Assembly: GCF_001695855.1 (NCBI RefSeq) | Contig: NZ_MBSS01000056.1 | Coordinates: 1-64,000, forward strand | Direction: 5' to 3' | From: Ensifer sp. LC163 | GTDB lineage: Bacteria > Pseudomonadota > Alphaproteobacteria > Rhizobiales > Rhizobiaceae | DNA: 64,000 nt | Shown here: piece by piece, positions 1 through 11,199 of the stretch | Numbering within the stretch: position 1 is the first letter of the stretch | How the letters are laid out: the number at the start of each line of letters is the position of its first letter | The notes under the pieces: model-generated | Told to the model about the DNA's origin: nothing | The model's database searches: none | Seen by the model: only the letters and a program-made list of their open reading frames with translations | Program-made: the position numbers and the translations under genes

Positions 1-216
1 CGCGTCGCCGGCACCCGCCATCTCGAACTCGACCTCGGCCGCACCCACCCGCATGCCGAAATCGAGCTGCCGCCCGAACGCACCACAACCCAGGACCGCG
101 CCAGGGTCGCCTTCCGGCCAACGAAGTGGAAACTGTTCAGGGACGGGCAGCCTCTCGTGAAGCCGAAACAGGACGATGCCGCGGCGGTGGAACCACGGTT
201 GGTTGCCCAGGCCTGA
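1..216 (+). CDS. C-terminal end of a sugar-type ABC transporter ATPase (partial)
   Basis: Frame 1 is open from the first base of the window to a TGA at 214-216, giving 71 residues. The segment has the beta-rich character and ending of a TOBE-type regulatory domain (RVAFRPTKWKLFRDG), as found at the C-terminus of MalK/UgpC-type ATPases that energise carbohydrate or polyamine importers. The Walker and signature motifs would lie before the window and cannot be checked. It runs towards the minus-strand amidohydrolase, so it is not part of the Aap-like unit that follows. The family call rests on a short stretch only. Confidence 0.55.
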   Translation, partial: RVAGTRHLELDLGRTHPHAEIELPPERTTTQDRARVAFRPTKWKLFRDGQPLVKPKQDDAAAVEPRLVAQA

Positions 217-278
217 GCGAGAGAAAGCGCCGGCATTGCCGACGCTTTCCGAATCGACATCGGCCGGCTGTTAGATTC

Positions 279-1721
279 TTATGAGCGGATCGGCAGCGAC
301 AAAGGTGCCAGATCGCGCATCGGCCGTTTCTTCGGATCGTTTTCGGGGGCCTTGCGGCAGGCGTAATCCTGAGCTTCCTGCAGCAGCGCCACGGCGCCGT
401 CATAGTCGATCAAGGTCGGACGCCCATGGCGCACGACGCATTGTCCGTCGACATAAACCTCTTCAATTGCGCGCTCCGCCGCGCAATGCAGCAGATTGCG
501 CAAGGGGTCGTAGACCGGCTGCATGGCGTGATGCTTCAGGTCGATGACGAGAAAGTCCGCTTTCGCACCGACGGCAATCCGGCCGATATCGTCACGGCCA
601 AGCGCGCGGGCGCCGGCAAGCGTTGCCGCTTCGAGGATGTCCGAGGTCGTGACGTCGAACACGGATTTACCGGAAAGCCGGGCGCAGATCATCGCCTGGC
701 GCATTTCTTCCAGCATGTTGAAGGGATAGCTGTCGGTCCCGAGCGCGACATTGACGCCGGCGCGGCGATAGCGCCCGAGCGATTCCAGCGCCATGCCGCT
801 GCGCGAGAAGGTGACGGGGCAATGGGCAACGGTCGTGCGCCGCGCCGCCAGCAGGTCGAGATCGATGTTCGTGCGCTGGCGCGTCCAGGAATGGCTGTCG
901 ACGAAGATGCAATGGCCGAGGATCAGGTTGTCGCCGAGGACGCCGAGGCTTTCGAGATACTGCACCGCGGTCAGGCCGGTCCGGCGCAGGAGTTCCTCGT
1001 GTTCGGCCATCGTCTGGGCCGAGTGGATGGTGATCGGCATGCCGCGCTTGCGCGCCTCGGCTGCAGCATCCTGCAGCAATTCAGCCGAGCAGGTCTCGAT
1101 CTGCGATGGCGCCACCACGCCGCCAAGGCGACCGGAGGGATGGGCCGCAGCGACGTCGACCACATCGAGCGCCCTGGCAAAAGCCTCGCGGCCGCGCGCC
1201 TTGTCCCAGATAAAATCCAGGCGATGGCTGTCTTCGACATGCCATTGCGCCTCGCGGAAGCCGGGAGCGACAAAGGCGCGGGCGCCACTTCGCGCCAGGG
1301 TTGGCAGCCAGCTTTCATGCGGTCCGGCGATGTCCAGCAGGGTAGTCACCCCGCTACGCATCAAATCGCCCAGCATCACGGTCAGCGATGCCTCGATGGC
1401 GCCGTCGTCGATCTCCAGTAGGTTGGAATATTCATAAAGAGCGTTGCCCCAAAGCGCTGCGGTACCCGCGTCTTCGAAGATTCCCTTGGAGATCGGCTCC
1501 TCGCCGGAGTGGCAATGCACATTGACGAAACCCGGCATCACCATCCGGTCAGCGCCGGAGGTTTCGCGGGCAAAGGCACCATCATAACGTCCGCCGACAT
1601 GGACGAAACCTGCATCGTCATAGGCGACATCGGCGTCGTTGAGGTAGACATGGCTTTTCGTTTCGGTGTCGAAGCCGATGACGGTATGCGCCTTGCGGAT
1701 AACGTGAATGTTCTCAGTCAT
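279..1721 (-). CDS. Metal-dependent amidohydrolase/deaminase of the ATZ/TRZ (chlorohydrolase) family
   Basis: This 480-residue protein has the amidohydrolase layout: an N-terminal beta part, a metal motif NVHCHSGEEP (HxH), a later histidine in TIHSAQ, another in LGHCIF, and the metal-binding aspartate in ALGTDSYPFN. A C-terminal beta part (GAKADFLVIDL) closes the fold. Relatives hydrolyse or deaminate heterocycles and guanidino compounds; the substrate here is unknown. The ATG at 1719-1721 was chosen over upstream starts because it overlaps the stop of the permease gene by 8 bases, as in a translationally coupled operon. Its place where the aap ATPase gene would normally sit suggests that it processes an imported nitrogen compound; that is inference. 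Confidence 0.8.
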   Translation of the reverse strand: MTENIHVIRKAHTVIGFDTETKSHVYLNDADVAYDDAGFVHVGGRYDGAFARETSGADRMVMPGFVNVHCHSGEEPISKGIFEDAGTAALWGNALYEYSNLLEIDDGAIEASLTVMLGDLMRSGVTTLLDIAGPHESWLPTLARSGARAFVAPGFREAQWHVEDSHRLDFIWDKARGREAFARALDVVDVAAAHPSGRLGGVVAPSQIETCSAELLQDAAAEARKRGMPITIHSAQTMAEHEELLRRTGLTAVQYLESLGVLGDNLILGHCIFVDSHSWTRQRTNIDLDLLAARRTTVAHCPVTFSRSGMALESLGRYRRAGVNVALGTDSYPFNMLEEMRQAMICARLSGKSVFDVTTSDILEAATLAGARALGRDDIGRIAVGAKADFLVIDLKHHAMQPVYDPLRNLLHCAAERAIEEVYVDGQCVVRHGRPTLIDYDGAVALLQEAQDYACRKAPENDPKKRPMRDLAPLSLPIRS

Positions 1722-2820
1722 GCGTAGTCCTGAAATATTGCTCGAGGAAACGGCTGTAAGCGCCCATAATAGCACTGAAAAAGAAGTAGATGACGGCAGC
1801 AAACACATAGCCTTCAAGCACGGCGATGCCCTGCCATTGCGGATCGCGCATGGCGGTCCGCACGGTATCGAGAAAATCGAGCAGGCCGACGATCGTCACC
1901 AGCGTCGTATCCTGGAAGAAGCCGATGAACAGGCCGACGAGCGGAGGAATGACCTTCTTCAAAGCCTGTGGCAGCACGATCTTTCGCATGATCTGCCAAT
2001 AATGCAGCCCGAGCGAATGGCCCGCTTCGATCTGTCCCTTGGGAACCGCTTGCAACCCGCCGCGGACGATCTCGGCGATATAGGCGGCGGCAAAGAGAAT
2101 GATCGCCACCTGGGCGCGCAGCAGTTTGTCGATGGTGATGCCATCGGGCATGAACAGCGGCAGCATGACGGTCGCCATGAACAGGATGCTGATCAGCGGC
2201 ACGCCGCGGACGATTTCGATGAAGCCGACGCCAAGAACGCGGATCGCCGGTAGGCTCGAAGCCCGCGCAAGCGCAAGTGCAATCCCGAGCGGCAAGGCGC
2301 AGGCGAGCCCGACGAAGGAGAGCATGAACGATAGTGGCAAGCCACCCCATTGCGTGGTCGGCACGACGGTCAGACCGAACAGGCCGCCGGCCATCAGCGT
2401 GTAGAGCGTCGGCAGGATCACAACGATCCAAGTGACGGCAAGCGCCCTGCCCCAGCTGCGCGGAACCATCGATACGCCGCAAGCGCCAAGGAACAGAAGC
2501 ATCGCCGTCAGCGGTCGCCACTGCTCGTCAAAGTGATAAAAGCCGAAGAAGATATAGCGCAGCTTGGCCGACAGGAACGGCCAGCAGGCCCCGCTTGATG
2601 CCTTGCAATCCGCCGGTGCCCCGGAGAAGATCGCGTCGACGAACAGCCAGCCGATCGCGAGCTTGGCAAGCCCGAAGATCATGCCGAGGCACAGAATGGT
2701 GATCACGGCGTTGCCCGGCGTTCCGAAATAGGCGGAAAGCCAGGTGCGGTTGCGCGTCGGCGGGCGAGCCGCGGGCGCCATCAGGCTCGGGTCGGCAACG
2801 AAACCTTCGAACTGGGCCAT
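1714..2820 (-). CDS. aapM: General L-amino-acid ABC transporter permease, AapM-like
   Basis: This 368-residue inner-membrane protein belongs to the HisM/GlnP permease class. After a hydrophobic N-terminal region it carries the permease core with the EAA loop EAGHSLGLHYWQIMRKIVLP, which contacts the ATPase. The cysteine-containing periplasmic loop near residues 60-75 and the length fit the long AapM form rather than short HisM types. It follows the AapQ-like gene after 3 bases. It should form a heterodimer with that protein and import broad-specificity L-amino acids delivered by the binding protein encoded at 4045-5073. No AapP-type ATPase gene is adjacent, so the complex must use one encoded elsewhere. 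Confidence 0.88.
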   Translation of the reverse strand: MAQFEGFVADPSLMAPAARPPTRNRTWLSAYFGTPGNAVITILCLGMIFGLAKLAIGWLFVDAIFSGAPADCKASSGACWPFLSAKLRYIFFGFYHFDEQWRPLTAMLLFLGACGVSMVPRSWGRALAVTWIVVILPTLYTLMAGGLFGLTVVPTTQWGGLPLSFMLSFVGLACALPLGIALALARASSLPAIRVLGVGFIEIVRGVPLISILFMATVMLPLFMPDGITIDKLLRAQVAIILFAAAYIAEIVRGGLQAVPKGQIEAGHSLGLHYWQIMRKIVLPQALKKVIPPLVGLFIGFFQDTTLVTIVGLLDFLDTVRTAMRDPQWQGIAVLEGYVFAAVIYFFFSAIMGAYSRFLEQYFRTTHD

Positions 2821-2823
2821 GGC

Positions 2824-3972
2824 TCAGCGCTCCCTCAGCGCAACGCGCGCGTTGTACCAGTTCATCACCAGCGAGATCAGGATGGACAGTCCGAGATAGA
2901 CGGCCATGAAGATGGCAATCGCTTCGATCGCCTGGCCGGTCTGGTTCATGATCGTATTGGAGACCATCACGAGATCGGGATAGCCGATGGCAATGGCCAA
3001 AGAGCTGTTCTTGAAAACCGTCAGATAGGTGTTGGTCAGCGGCGGCACGATGATGCGCAACGCTTGCGGCAGGATAACCAGCTTCAGCGTGCGCGAGCGC
3101 GGCAGGCCGAGGGCCGTGGCCGCCTCCCATTGTCCCTTGCTGACGGCTTGAATGCCGGCACGGACGATCTCGGCGACGTTTGCCGAAGCGCTCAGCGTCA
3201 GGCCGATCAGCAGTGCCACGAATTCCGGGCGCACGTGGTAGCCGCCGGTCAGGCGGAACCGGCCGAGTTCGGGAATATCAAGGGAGACCGAGATATCGGC
3301 GAGCAGCGATGTAGCCGCGAGCGGCACCAGGAAGGCGAGCGTCGCGATGGTGGCGACAGGCGTCTCCTTGCCCGTGGCGATCCGGCGACGAGCCAGGATG
3401 CGCTCGATTACGACGGCGGCAGCGATGCCGACGATGAGGGCGACGAGCAGCGCTTCGAAACCGCTTGCCCACCGCATGGCCGGCATGACCAGGCCGCTAT
3501 TGGACAGGAACACGCCCGGAAGCATCTCGATCGCCTGCCGCACCGGCGGAAACACCGAGATGATCAGCGAATACCAGAGCAAGAGGTATAGGAGCAGCGG
3601 AACGTTGCGCAGCGCTTCGATATAGGCAAGCATCAGACGCGACAGAACCGGATTGTGCGACAGTCGGCCGATACCGACGAGTACGCCGAGGATCGTACCG
3701 AAAAGAACGGCGAGCGCCGAAACCTTCACGGTATTGGCGATGCCGACAAGGATGGCGCGGCCGAACGTGTCGGTCGGCTCGTAGGCAATCGCAGTCTCGG
3801 TGATGACGAACCCCGCCTGGCGCGCCAGGAAGCCGAAGCCGGTGGCAATATCCTGCTTGGCAAGGTTGGCGCTCGCCGTGCTGAACATCGCCCAGGCGAC
3901 GAAGACAACGGCGCCGATCGCGATTGTTTGGTAGAGGAACGCGCGGATGCGCGTGTCATAGAACAGGGACAT
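2824..3972 (-). CDS. aapQ: General L-amino-acid ABC transporter permease, AapQ-like
   Basis: This 382-residue polytopic membrane protein is the first permease of an Aap-type importer. The EAA loop EAATALGLPRSRTLKLVILP lies about 90 residues before the C-terminus, and several membrane segments are evident (for example a long hydrophobic run near residues 12-35). The start at 3970-3972 (MSLFYDTRIRAF) matches the usual AapQ N-terminus with a charged cap before the first membrane helix; the frame is open further upstream but without family-like sequence. It lies between the binding-protein gene, with a 72-base gap, and the AapM-like gene. Confidence 0.88.
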   Translation of the reverse strand: MSLFYDTRIRAFLYQTIAIGAVVFVAWAMFSTASANLAKQDIATGFGFLARQAGFVITETAIAYEPTDTFGRAILVGIANTVKVSALAVLFGTILGVLVGIGRLSHNPVLSRLMLAYIEALRNVPLLLYLLLWYSLIISVFPPVRQAIEMLPGVFLSNSGLVMPAMRWASGFEALLVALIVGIAAAVVIERILARRRIATGKETPVATIATLAFLVPLAATSLLADISVSLDIPELGRFRLTGGYHVRPEFVALLIGLTLSASANVAEIVRAGIQAVSKGQWEAATALGLPRSRTLKLVILPQALRIIVPPLTNTYLTVFKNSSLAIAIGYPDLVMVSNTIMNQTGQAIEAIAIFMAVYLGLSILISLVMNWYNARVALRER

Positions 3973-4044
3973 GGCGACACGTCTGCCGGGCAAGGGGAAC
4001 ATCAAAGACGGAAAGGCCCGCGCCAGGGCGCGGGCCGACGACTA

Positions 4045-5073
4045 TCAACGGAACGGCGGTGCGTAGAGCAGGCCGCCCTCGCTCCAGCGGGTGTTCGGCC
4101 CACGGGTCAGACCGAGCGCCGTCTTGGTGCCGAGGTTGCGCTCGAACACTTCGCCGTAATTGCCGACGCCCTTGACGATGTTGTAGCCCCACTTGTTGTC
4201 GAGGTTGAGCATCTTGCCGAGCTCTTCGCTGACGCCGAGCATGCGCTGGATTTCCGGGTCCTCGCTCTTGGCCATTTCGTCGACATTGGCCTGGGTGATG
4301 CCGCGCTCTTCAGCCGCCATCAGCATCCAGACGGACCAGGAAACGATATCGCGCCAGTTGGAATCGTTCTGCCGGACCGACGGAGCGAGCGGCTCCTTGG
4401 AAATGGTCTCGGGAAGAACGACGTAGTCGTCCGGATTGTTGGCAACCGCACGGATCGACGCCAGGTCAGACCGGTCGGACGAGATGGCTTCGCAGCGGCC
4501 CGAGAAGAAGGCGTTGCGGTTCTCATCCGGGTTTTCAAAGACGACCAGTTCGAACTTGCCGCCGATCGAGCGGAAGAAGTCACTGAGGTTCTGGGCCGTC
4601 GTGGTGCCGGGCAGCGTGCAGATCGCGGCGTCCGTCAGTTCCTTGGCGCTGTTGACGCCGAGCGACTTCGGTACCATCAGCCCTTGGCCGTCGTAGAACA
4701 CCGTCGGGCCGAAATCGAGACCGAGCGAGACTTCGCGCGAGAAGGTGTGGGTGGTCTGGCGCGACAGCATGTCGATTTCGCCGGACTGCAGAGCCTGGAA
4801 CCGGGTATTGATGTTGGTCAGAACGAAATCGACCTTCTCCGGATCGCCGAAAACCGCCGAAGCGACAGCACGGCAGACATCGACGTCGAAGCCCTGCATA
4901 TGACCCTTGGTGTCTGCGGTGGCAAAGCCGGGCGTGCTCATCGAGACGCCGCAGATCAGCTTGCCGCGCGCCTTGACCGTTTCGAGCGTGGTGGCCGCGC
5001 TTGCAGTCGATGCCATGAGGCCGACGGCAATGCCGGCTGCCGTGGCGCAAAGTTTCAGAATTCTTTTCTTCAT
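4045..5073 (-). CDS. aapJ: Periplasmic general L-amino-acid binding protein, AapJ-like
   Basis: The product has 342 residues, the usual AapJ size. It starts with a Sec signal peptide (MKKRILKLCATAAGIAVGLM, cleavage near ASA-ATT) followed by a family-3 solute-binding fold: LETVKARGKLICGVS at the mature N-terminus, then GFDVDVCRAVASAVFG. The start at 5071-5073 is set by the signal peptide and by an AGGGGA-type ribosome site just upstream; the open frame continues upstream without protein-like sequence. It is the first gene of the minus-strand unit and lies behind a near-perfect palindrome at 5216-5237, a likely operator. Confidence 0.9.
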   Translation of the reverse strand: MKKRILKLCATAAGIAVGLMASTASAATTLETVKARGKLICGVSMSTPGFATADTKGHMQGFDVDVCRAVASAVFGDPEKVDFVLTNINTRFQALQSGEIDMLSRQTTHTFSREVSLGLDFGPTVFYDGQGLMVPKSLGVNSAKELTDAAICTLPGTTTAQNLSDFFRSIGGKFELVVFENPDENRNAFFSGRCEAISSDRSDLASIRAVANNPDDYVVLPETISKEPLAPSVRQNDSNWRDIVSWSVWMLMAAEERGITQANVDEMAKSEDPEIQRMLGVSEELGKMLNLDNKWGYNIVKGVGNYGEVFERNLGTKTALGLTRGPNTRWSEGGLLYAPPFR

Positions 5074-5544
5074 TTTCCCCTCCCTAATGACGACGACAAT
5101 CTCAACCCAGCACGGGTCACGCGATCCTCTTCGCATGCCTCCTCCCGCATGGGCCGGCGCCGGGGCTGTACCACCAGCGCCATTAATTGCATACGACAGT
5201 CGGATACCAATGACAACATTATTGTATACAATATTGTCGCGCATATTGAATGGCGCCATCGAGGCTATGGGACATGTTTTGCCGATCCTTTCGGCTTGCC
5301 CGGGGGCGGCAACCTTGCCTGAGAGAACAAGTTGCGCCAGCAAAAGCTCCGAGCCGTAATGACGCAGTCGGTGGTGCTCGTCGGCCTGATCACCAACGGA
5401 TGAAGGCAGGGCCGAGAACGACTTCTTCTTCGCCATCTGCGGCATGAACTGTCGTCGCGTGAGAATCTTGCCGGTTTCATCTCCCACACTATCCTGCAAC
5501 GTTACCGGTATGCCGGGCGCGTCTTGCGAGGGAGGGAGTAAGCG
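5074..5544. other. Divergent intergenic region between the aap-like unit and the orphan binding protein
   Basis: About 470 bases separate two divergent transport genes. I find no convincing gene here; open frames on both strands lack recognisable protein sequence. The region is locally AT-richer around 5205-5245, where the GntR-type palindrome lies. A good ribosome site (GGGAGGGAG, near 5529-5537) precedes the plus-strand gene at 5545. Confidence 0.5.
5216..5237. promoter_or_regulatory. Palindromic operator candidate, GntR type
   Basis: A 22-base palindrome with a perfect 12-base core (ATTGTATACAAT at 5221-5232) and one mismatched pair further out. The core TTGTATACAA resembles operators of FadR/VanR-type GntR repressors, which often control amino-acid and organic-acid uptake. 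It lies about 145 bases upstream of the aapJ-like start, and no GntR gene is present in the window, so the cognate regulator must be elsewhere. Confidence 0.6.
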
Positions 5545-7134
5545 ATGCCAACAGAACTGGAATTCATGAGCCGACAGGTTGCAGCGGGCCGCCTGTCACG
5601 ACGGGAGTTTATGGGCCGGGCAGCGGCGCTCGGCGTAACAATCGCGTCGGCGCAGACATTGCTTGGAAGTGCCGCGCGTGCCGCGGGACCGGTCAAGGGC
5701 GGGACGCTTCGGGCCGGGCTAGTCGGCGGCGAATCGACCAACAGCCTGGACCCGGCAACATGGGCAAGCCAAGTGCCCTATACGCTCGGGCGCTGCTGGG
5801 GCGAGCAGCTTCTCGAAGTCGCTCCGACCGGCGAGATCGAGTATCGCCTGGCCGAATCCTACGAAGCATCCAGTGACGCAAAAACCTGGAGCTTCAAGAT
5901 CCGCAAGGACGTCACCTTCCACAACGGCAAGCCGTTGACGCCGGCGGACGTGGTGGCAACACTCGAACGCCACGGCGATGCAGACTCCAAATCGGCGGCC
6001 CTGCCCTTCGTGCAGGAGTTCGAGACGATCAAGGCCGATGGCGACAATGTCGTCATCACCTTGCGGCAGCCGAATGCGGACATGCCCTATGTCGTCAGCG
6101 ACTATCATCTGATGATCCAGCCAAACGGCGGCAAGGACGATCCGAGCGCCGGCATCGGCACTGGCCCGTATAAGGTGGTGGTGAACGAGGCGGGCGTAAA
6201 ACACGTGGCTGAGCGCCACGAAGGCTATTGGGGCTCGGCCGAACGCGGACACGCCGACCAGGTCGAAATCGTCGTCATCAACGATTCGACCGCGCGAACC
6301 GCCGCATTGCAAAGCGGCCAGATGCACATGATCAACCGCATCGAGCCGAAGCTCGTCGAACTGATCAAGCGCCTGCCCGGCGTCGTGATCCGAAATGTAC
6401 CGGGCAAGGGCCACTATGTGTTCATCGCCCATTGCAACACCGCGCCCTTCGACAATAACGACCTGCGGCTTGCGCTGAAATATGCCGTCGACCGCGAGGA
6501 GATGGTGGCAAAGGTCCTCGGCGGATATGGCACCGTCGGCAACGACACGCCGATGATCAAGGGCTATCCGCTTTTCGACAACGACATCGAACAGCGGGTC
6601 TTCGACCCTGATAAGGCGAAATTCCATTACAAGAAATCCGGCCACGACGGCGCCGTTCTGCTGCGCACGTCGGACGTCGCCTTCCCCGGCGCCGTCGATG
6701 CCGCCCAGCTTTTCCAGATGAGTGCTGCCAAATGCGGCATCACCATCGACCTGAAGCGCGAGCCGGGCGACGGCTACTGGTCGGACGTCTGGAACAAGCA
6801 GCCTTTCAGTATGTCCTATTGGACCGGCCGGCCGACGCAGGATCAGGTCTACTCGATCGCCTATTTGTCGAAGGCCGAATGGAACGACACGCGTTTCCAG
6901 CGCGAAGACTTCGACAAATTGATCTTCGCTGCCCGCGGCGAACTGGACGAGGCCAAACGCAAGGCGATCTATCGCCAAGCGGCAATGATGTTGCGCGACG
7001 ACGGCGGCGTCATCGTGCCGATGTTCAACAACTATATCGACGCCACCAACGACAAGGTCGGCGGCTGGGTCGATGATCCGAACGGCGAACTGATGGGCGG
7101 CCACGCCTTGACGAAATGCTGGGTCACGGCCTGA
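5545..7134 (+). CDS. ABC transporter substrate-binding protein, peptide/opine/nickel family (family 5), Tat-exported
   Basis: This 529-residue protein begins with a long twin-arginine leader (SRREFMGRAAALGV, residues about 19-32) and an A-x-A-type cleavage region near residues 45-48. The mature part shows the family-5 binding-protein fold: GGTLRAGL at the start, a LAESYEAS/TWSFKIRKDVTFHNGKPLTPADVV block, and a RLALKYAVDREEMVAKVLGG-like block in the middle. Such proteins deliver peptides or similar solutes to Dpp/Opp permeases. No permease or ATPase genes follow; the next gene is on the other strand. It is therefore an orphan, sharing a transporter or acting in sensing. The start follows a GGGAGGGAG ribosome site. 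Confidence 0.85.
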   Translation: MPTELEFMSRQVAAGRLSRREFMGRAAALGVTIASAQTLLGSAARAAGPVKGGTLRAGLVGGESTNSLDPATWASQVPYTLGRCWGEQLLEVAPTGEIEYRLAESYEASSDAKTWSFKIRKDVTFHNGKPLTPADVVATLERHGDADSKSAALPFVQEFETIKADGDNVVITLRQPNADMPYVVSDYHLMIQPNGGKDDPSAGIGTGPYKVVVNEAGVKHVAERHEGYWGSAERGHADQVEIVVINDSTARTAALQSGQMHMINRIEPKLVELIKRLPGVVIRNVPGKGHYVFIAHCNTAPFDNNDLRLALKYAVDREEMVAKVLGGYGTVGNDTPMIKGYPLFDNDIEQRVFDPDKAKFHYKKSGHDGAVLLRTSDVAFPGAVDAAQLFQMSAAKCGITIDLKREPGDGYWSDVWNKQPFSMSYWTGRPTQDQVYSIAYLSKAEWNDTRFQREDFDKLIFAARGELDEAKRKAIYRQAAMMLRDDGGVIVPMFNNYIDATNDKVGGWVDDPNGELMGGHALTKCWVTA

Positions 7135-7147
7135 GCCGAGAGACGGA

Positions 7148-7181
7148 AAAGCCGGAGGCCTTGATCGGGCGCTCCGGCTTT
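7148..7181 (+). terminator. Hairpin terminator after the orphan binding protein
   Basis: Inverted 10-base arms (AAAGCCGGAG at 7148-7157 and CTCCGGCTTT at 7172-7181) lie 13 bases after the stop of the binding-protein gene. The loop is 14 bases. The arms end in A and T runs, so the hairpin could work in both directions between these convergent genes. Confidence 0.6.
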
Positions 7182-7238
7182 CATCAGCTTCTCGACGCAG
7201 CGCCCCCCGATGCGGCCCGCGTCGATCAATAATAGCGT

Positions 7239-7913
7239 TCAGCGACGGCGGCGCAGCGACAGCATGCCGTCGTCGGCAACGCCCGCCTCGATGTCGCTGT
7301 AGCGGGCGAGCGTCATGTGCGGCGTGTCGGCGGCTGCGGCATGTGCGCCTGTGATCACGATGATTTCGGCGCCGGCGGCCTTACCCGCCAGAATTCCGGC
7401 GGGAGCATCTTCGAAGACGATGCAGTCTTCCGGGCGCACGCCCAGTTTCTCGGCGGCCAGCAGATAGCCTTCTGGATGGGGTTTTCCCACCGACACATCT
7501 TCGCCGGTGATCATCAGGTTCGGGATGGGGATGCCCGCGGCCGCGAGGCGGCGAACGGCAAGGTCGAGCGGCGCCGATGTGACGATCGCCCACTTTTCCG
7601 GTGGCAGCGAGTTGAGGAAGGCGATAGCGCCCTCGATCTCGATGATGCCTTCGACGTCGGCGATTTCAGCGAGCGCAAGCTCGTGCGCTTCATGCTCCGG
7701 ATCGACACCCGGCAATTCGAGCGTGCGGATCGTATCGACGGCGCGAACGCCGTGTACCGTCTTCATCATTTCCACGGGATCGAGGCCATTGCGGACAGCC
7801 CAGGCGCCCCATACACGTTCGACGACGGCCATGGAGTTGAGCAGCGTTCCGTCCATATCGAACAGAAGAGCGGCGAAGTTCTTGGCAAAAAGAGAAGAAG
7901 GCGCGGTATCCAA
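7239..7913 (-). CDS. HAD-superfamily phosphatase (subfamily IA, sugar-phosphatase-like)
   Basis: The product shows all HAD motifs: I, LLFDMDGTLLNS, with the nucleophilic and acid/base aspartates; II, IVTSAP; III, the lysine in VGKPHPEGY; IV, IVFEDAPAGI. An alpha-helical cap lies between motifs I and II. Relatives remove phosphate from hexose or deoxyhexose phosphates and from 2-phosphoglycolate; the exact substrate cannot be told. I prefer a TTG start at 7911-7913, because AGGGGATT lies 5 to 12 bases upstream. Starting further upstream would add a cysteine-rich tail unlike the family. The gene stands alone between a terminator and a phosphatase gene. Confidence 0.82.
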   Translation of the reverse strand: MDTAPSSLFAKNFAALLFDMDGTLLNSMAVVERVWGAWAVRNGLDPVEMMKTVHGVRAVDTIRTLELPGVDPEHEAHELALAEIADVEGIIEIEGAIAFLNSLPPEKWAIVTSAPLDLAVRRLAAAGIPIPNLMITGEDVSVGKPHPEGYLLAAEKLGVRPEDCIVFEDAPAGILAGKAAGAEIIVITGAHAAAADTPHMTLARYSDIEAGVADDGMLSLRRRR

Positions 7914-8040
7914 CGGTAATCCCCTGAAGCTGCGATGATGGGCGAAAAAGCCCGCCCGACAGTTCCGGCACACCTACAGGCTGGGGCGCGGGGGCACAAT
8001 GCAATTCGGCATGCCTGCGATCATCTTCGGCAACGGTCAG

Positions 8041-8709
8041 TTACGAATGGTCAGCGCCAGGCCCGGTGCTTAGAAAGCCGATCGGACCACCCGGGACGTC
8101 ATCGTCAAAGATCGCGCAGGAAAGACTGCCGCCGAACACCGCGGCTGAATCGACATTTGTGCGGTTGCCCACAGTGCGCGGGTTGGATCGACTCGGTGTG
8201 TGGCCATGGCAAAGATGCTTGCCCCAATAATCGCCCGAATAATCGTCAGGCCGTCTGATCCAGAGGAAGATCTCGTCGCCCTGTCGCTCCAGCGGCATGG
8301 CTTCATCGACGCCCGCGTGGACGAAGATGCGAAACCGCTCGACGATAATGGAGGGAAGCTGCAGCAACCACTTCAGATGCGTCCCCGGAATGACATTGTC
8401 GTAGGATGCCAATGTTTCGATGCCGCCGTTGACGAGCCACCAGTCGACATCGCTCTCGCCGCTCCGGGCGCCGAGCAGCATTTCCTCATGGTTGCCTTTC
8501 AGCGTCAGCCAGGACCAGCCTTCCTTCTGGGGGCCGGCCATGATCAGTTCCACCACGCCACGGCTGTCGGGGCCGCGGTCGATCATATCGCCGAGAAAAA
8601 TCACCCTGCCTTCAGGCGCATAGGCTTCGATCTGCCGTAGAAGCGCCTGAAGTTCGGCCAGGCAGCCGTGGATATCGCCGACGGCAAAGGTCAGGTGCAG
8701 CGCGCTCAT
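8041..8709 (-). CDS. Serine/threonine protein phosphatase of the calcineurin-like metallophosphoesterase family
   Basis: The 222-residue protein has the metallophosphoesterase motif series near its N-terminus: GDIHGC (residues about 10-15), GDMIDRGPDS, GNHEEML and, near the C-terminus, GHTPS. These ligands bind two metal ions. The length and the RGPDS motif fit the bacterial PrpA/lambda-phosphatase group (protein phosphatases and diadenosine tetraphosphatase-like enzymes). The start at 8707-8709 (MSALHLTFAVGDIHG) places the first motif at the usual distance. It follows the small gene at 8906-9286 on the same strand after about 195 bases, so co-transcription is uncertain. Confidence 0.85.
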   Translation of the reverse strand: MSALHLTFAVGDIHGCLAELQALLRQIEAYAPEGRVIFLGDMIDRGPDSRGVVELIMAGPQKEGWSWLTLKGNHEEMLLGARSGESDVDWWLVNGGIETLASYDNVIPGTHLKWLLQLPSIIVERFRIFVHAGVDEAMPLERQGDEIFLWIRRPDDYSGDYWGKHLCHGHTPSRSNPRTVGNRTNVDSAAVFGGSLSCAIFDDDVPGGPIGFLSTGPGADHS

Positions 8710-8905
8710 GCGCCAGTCCTCCGGAACTCGACGAAAGGGTTGTCGCCGTAACGTATGTTCGACGCTTGGATACGAGCGCCGATAGACTGCACGGATGGCG
8801 GAAACACGGCAAGGCCGGCAATGATCAAGCCCGCACAATAGGTAACGCGCCGATCAGGGACCGCGCGTCGCGTTCGGTTCGAACTGGATCGCGAAACCGC
8901 AGCGA

Positions 8906-11199
<2,294 letters not shown>

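Noticed and set aside
426-1421. A long plus-strand open frame opposite the amidohydrolase gene.
   Set aside because: It is a shadow of the codon bias on the other strand. The minus-strand product has clear family motifs and this one has none.
1708-2598. Plus-strand frames rich in Asp, Glu, His and Arg opposite the permease genes.
   Set aside because: Such composition is the usual antisense image of membrane-protein genes in GC-rich DNA.
5074-5499. The aapJ reading frame stays open far upstream, suggesting a longer protein.
   Set aside because: The signal peptide and ribosome site at 5071-5073 fix the start. The upstream part crosses the operator and is unlike any protein I know.
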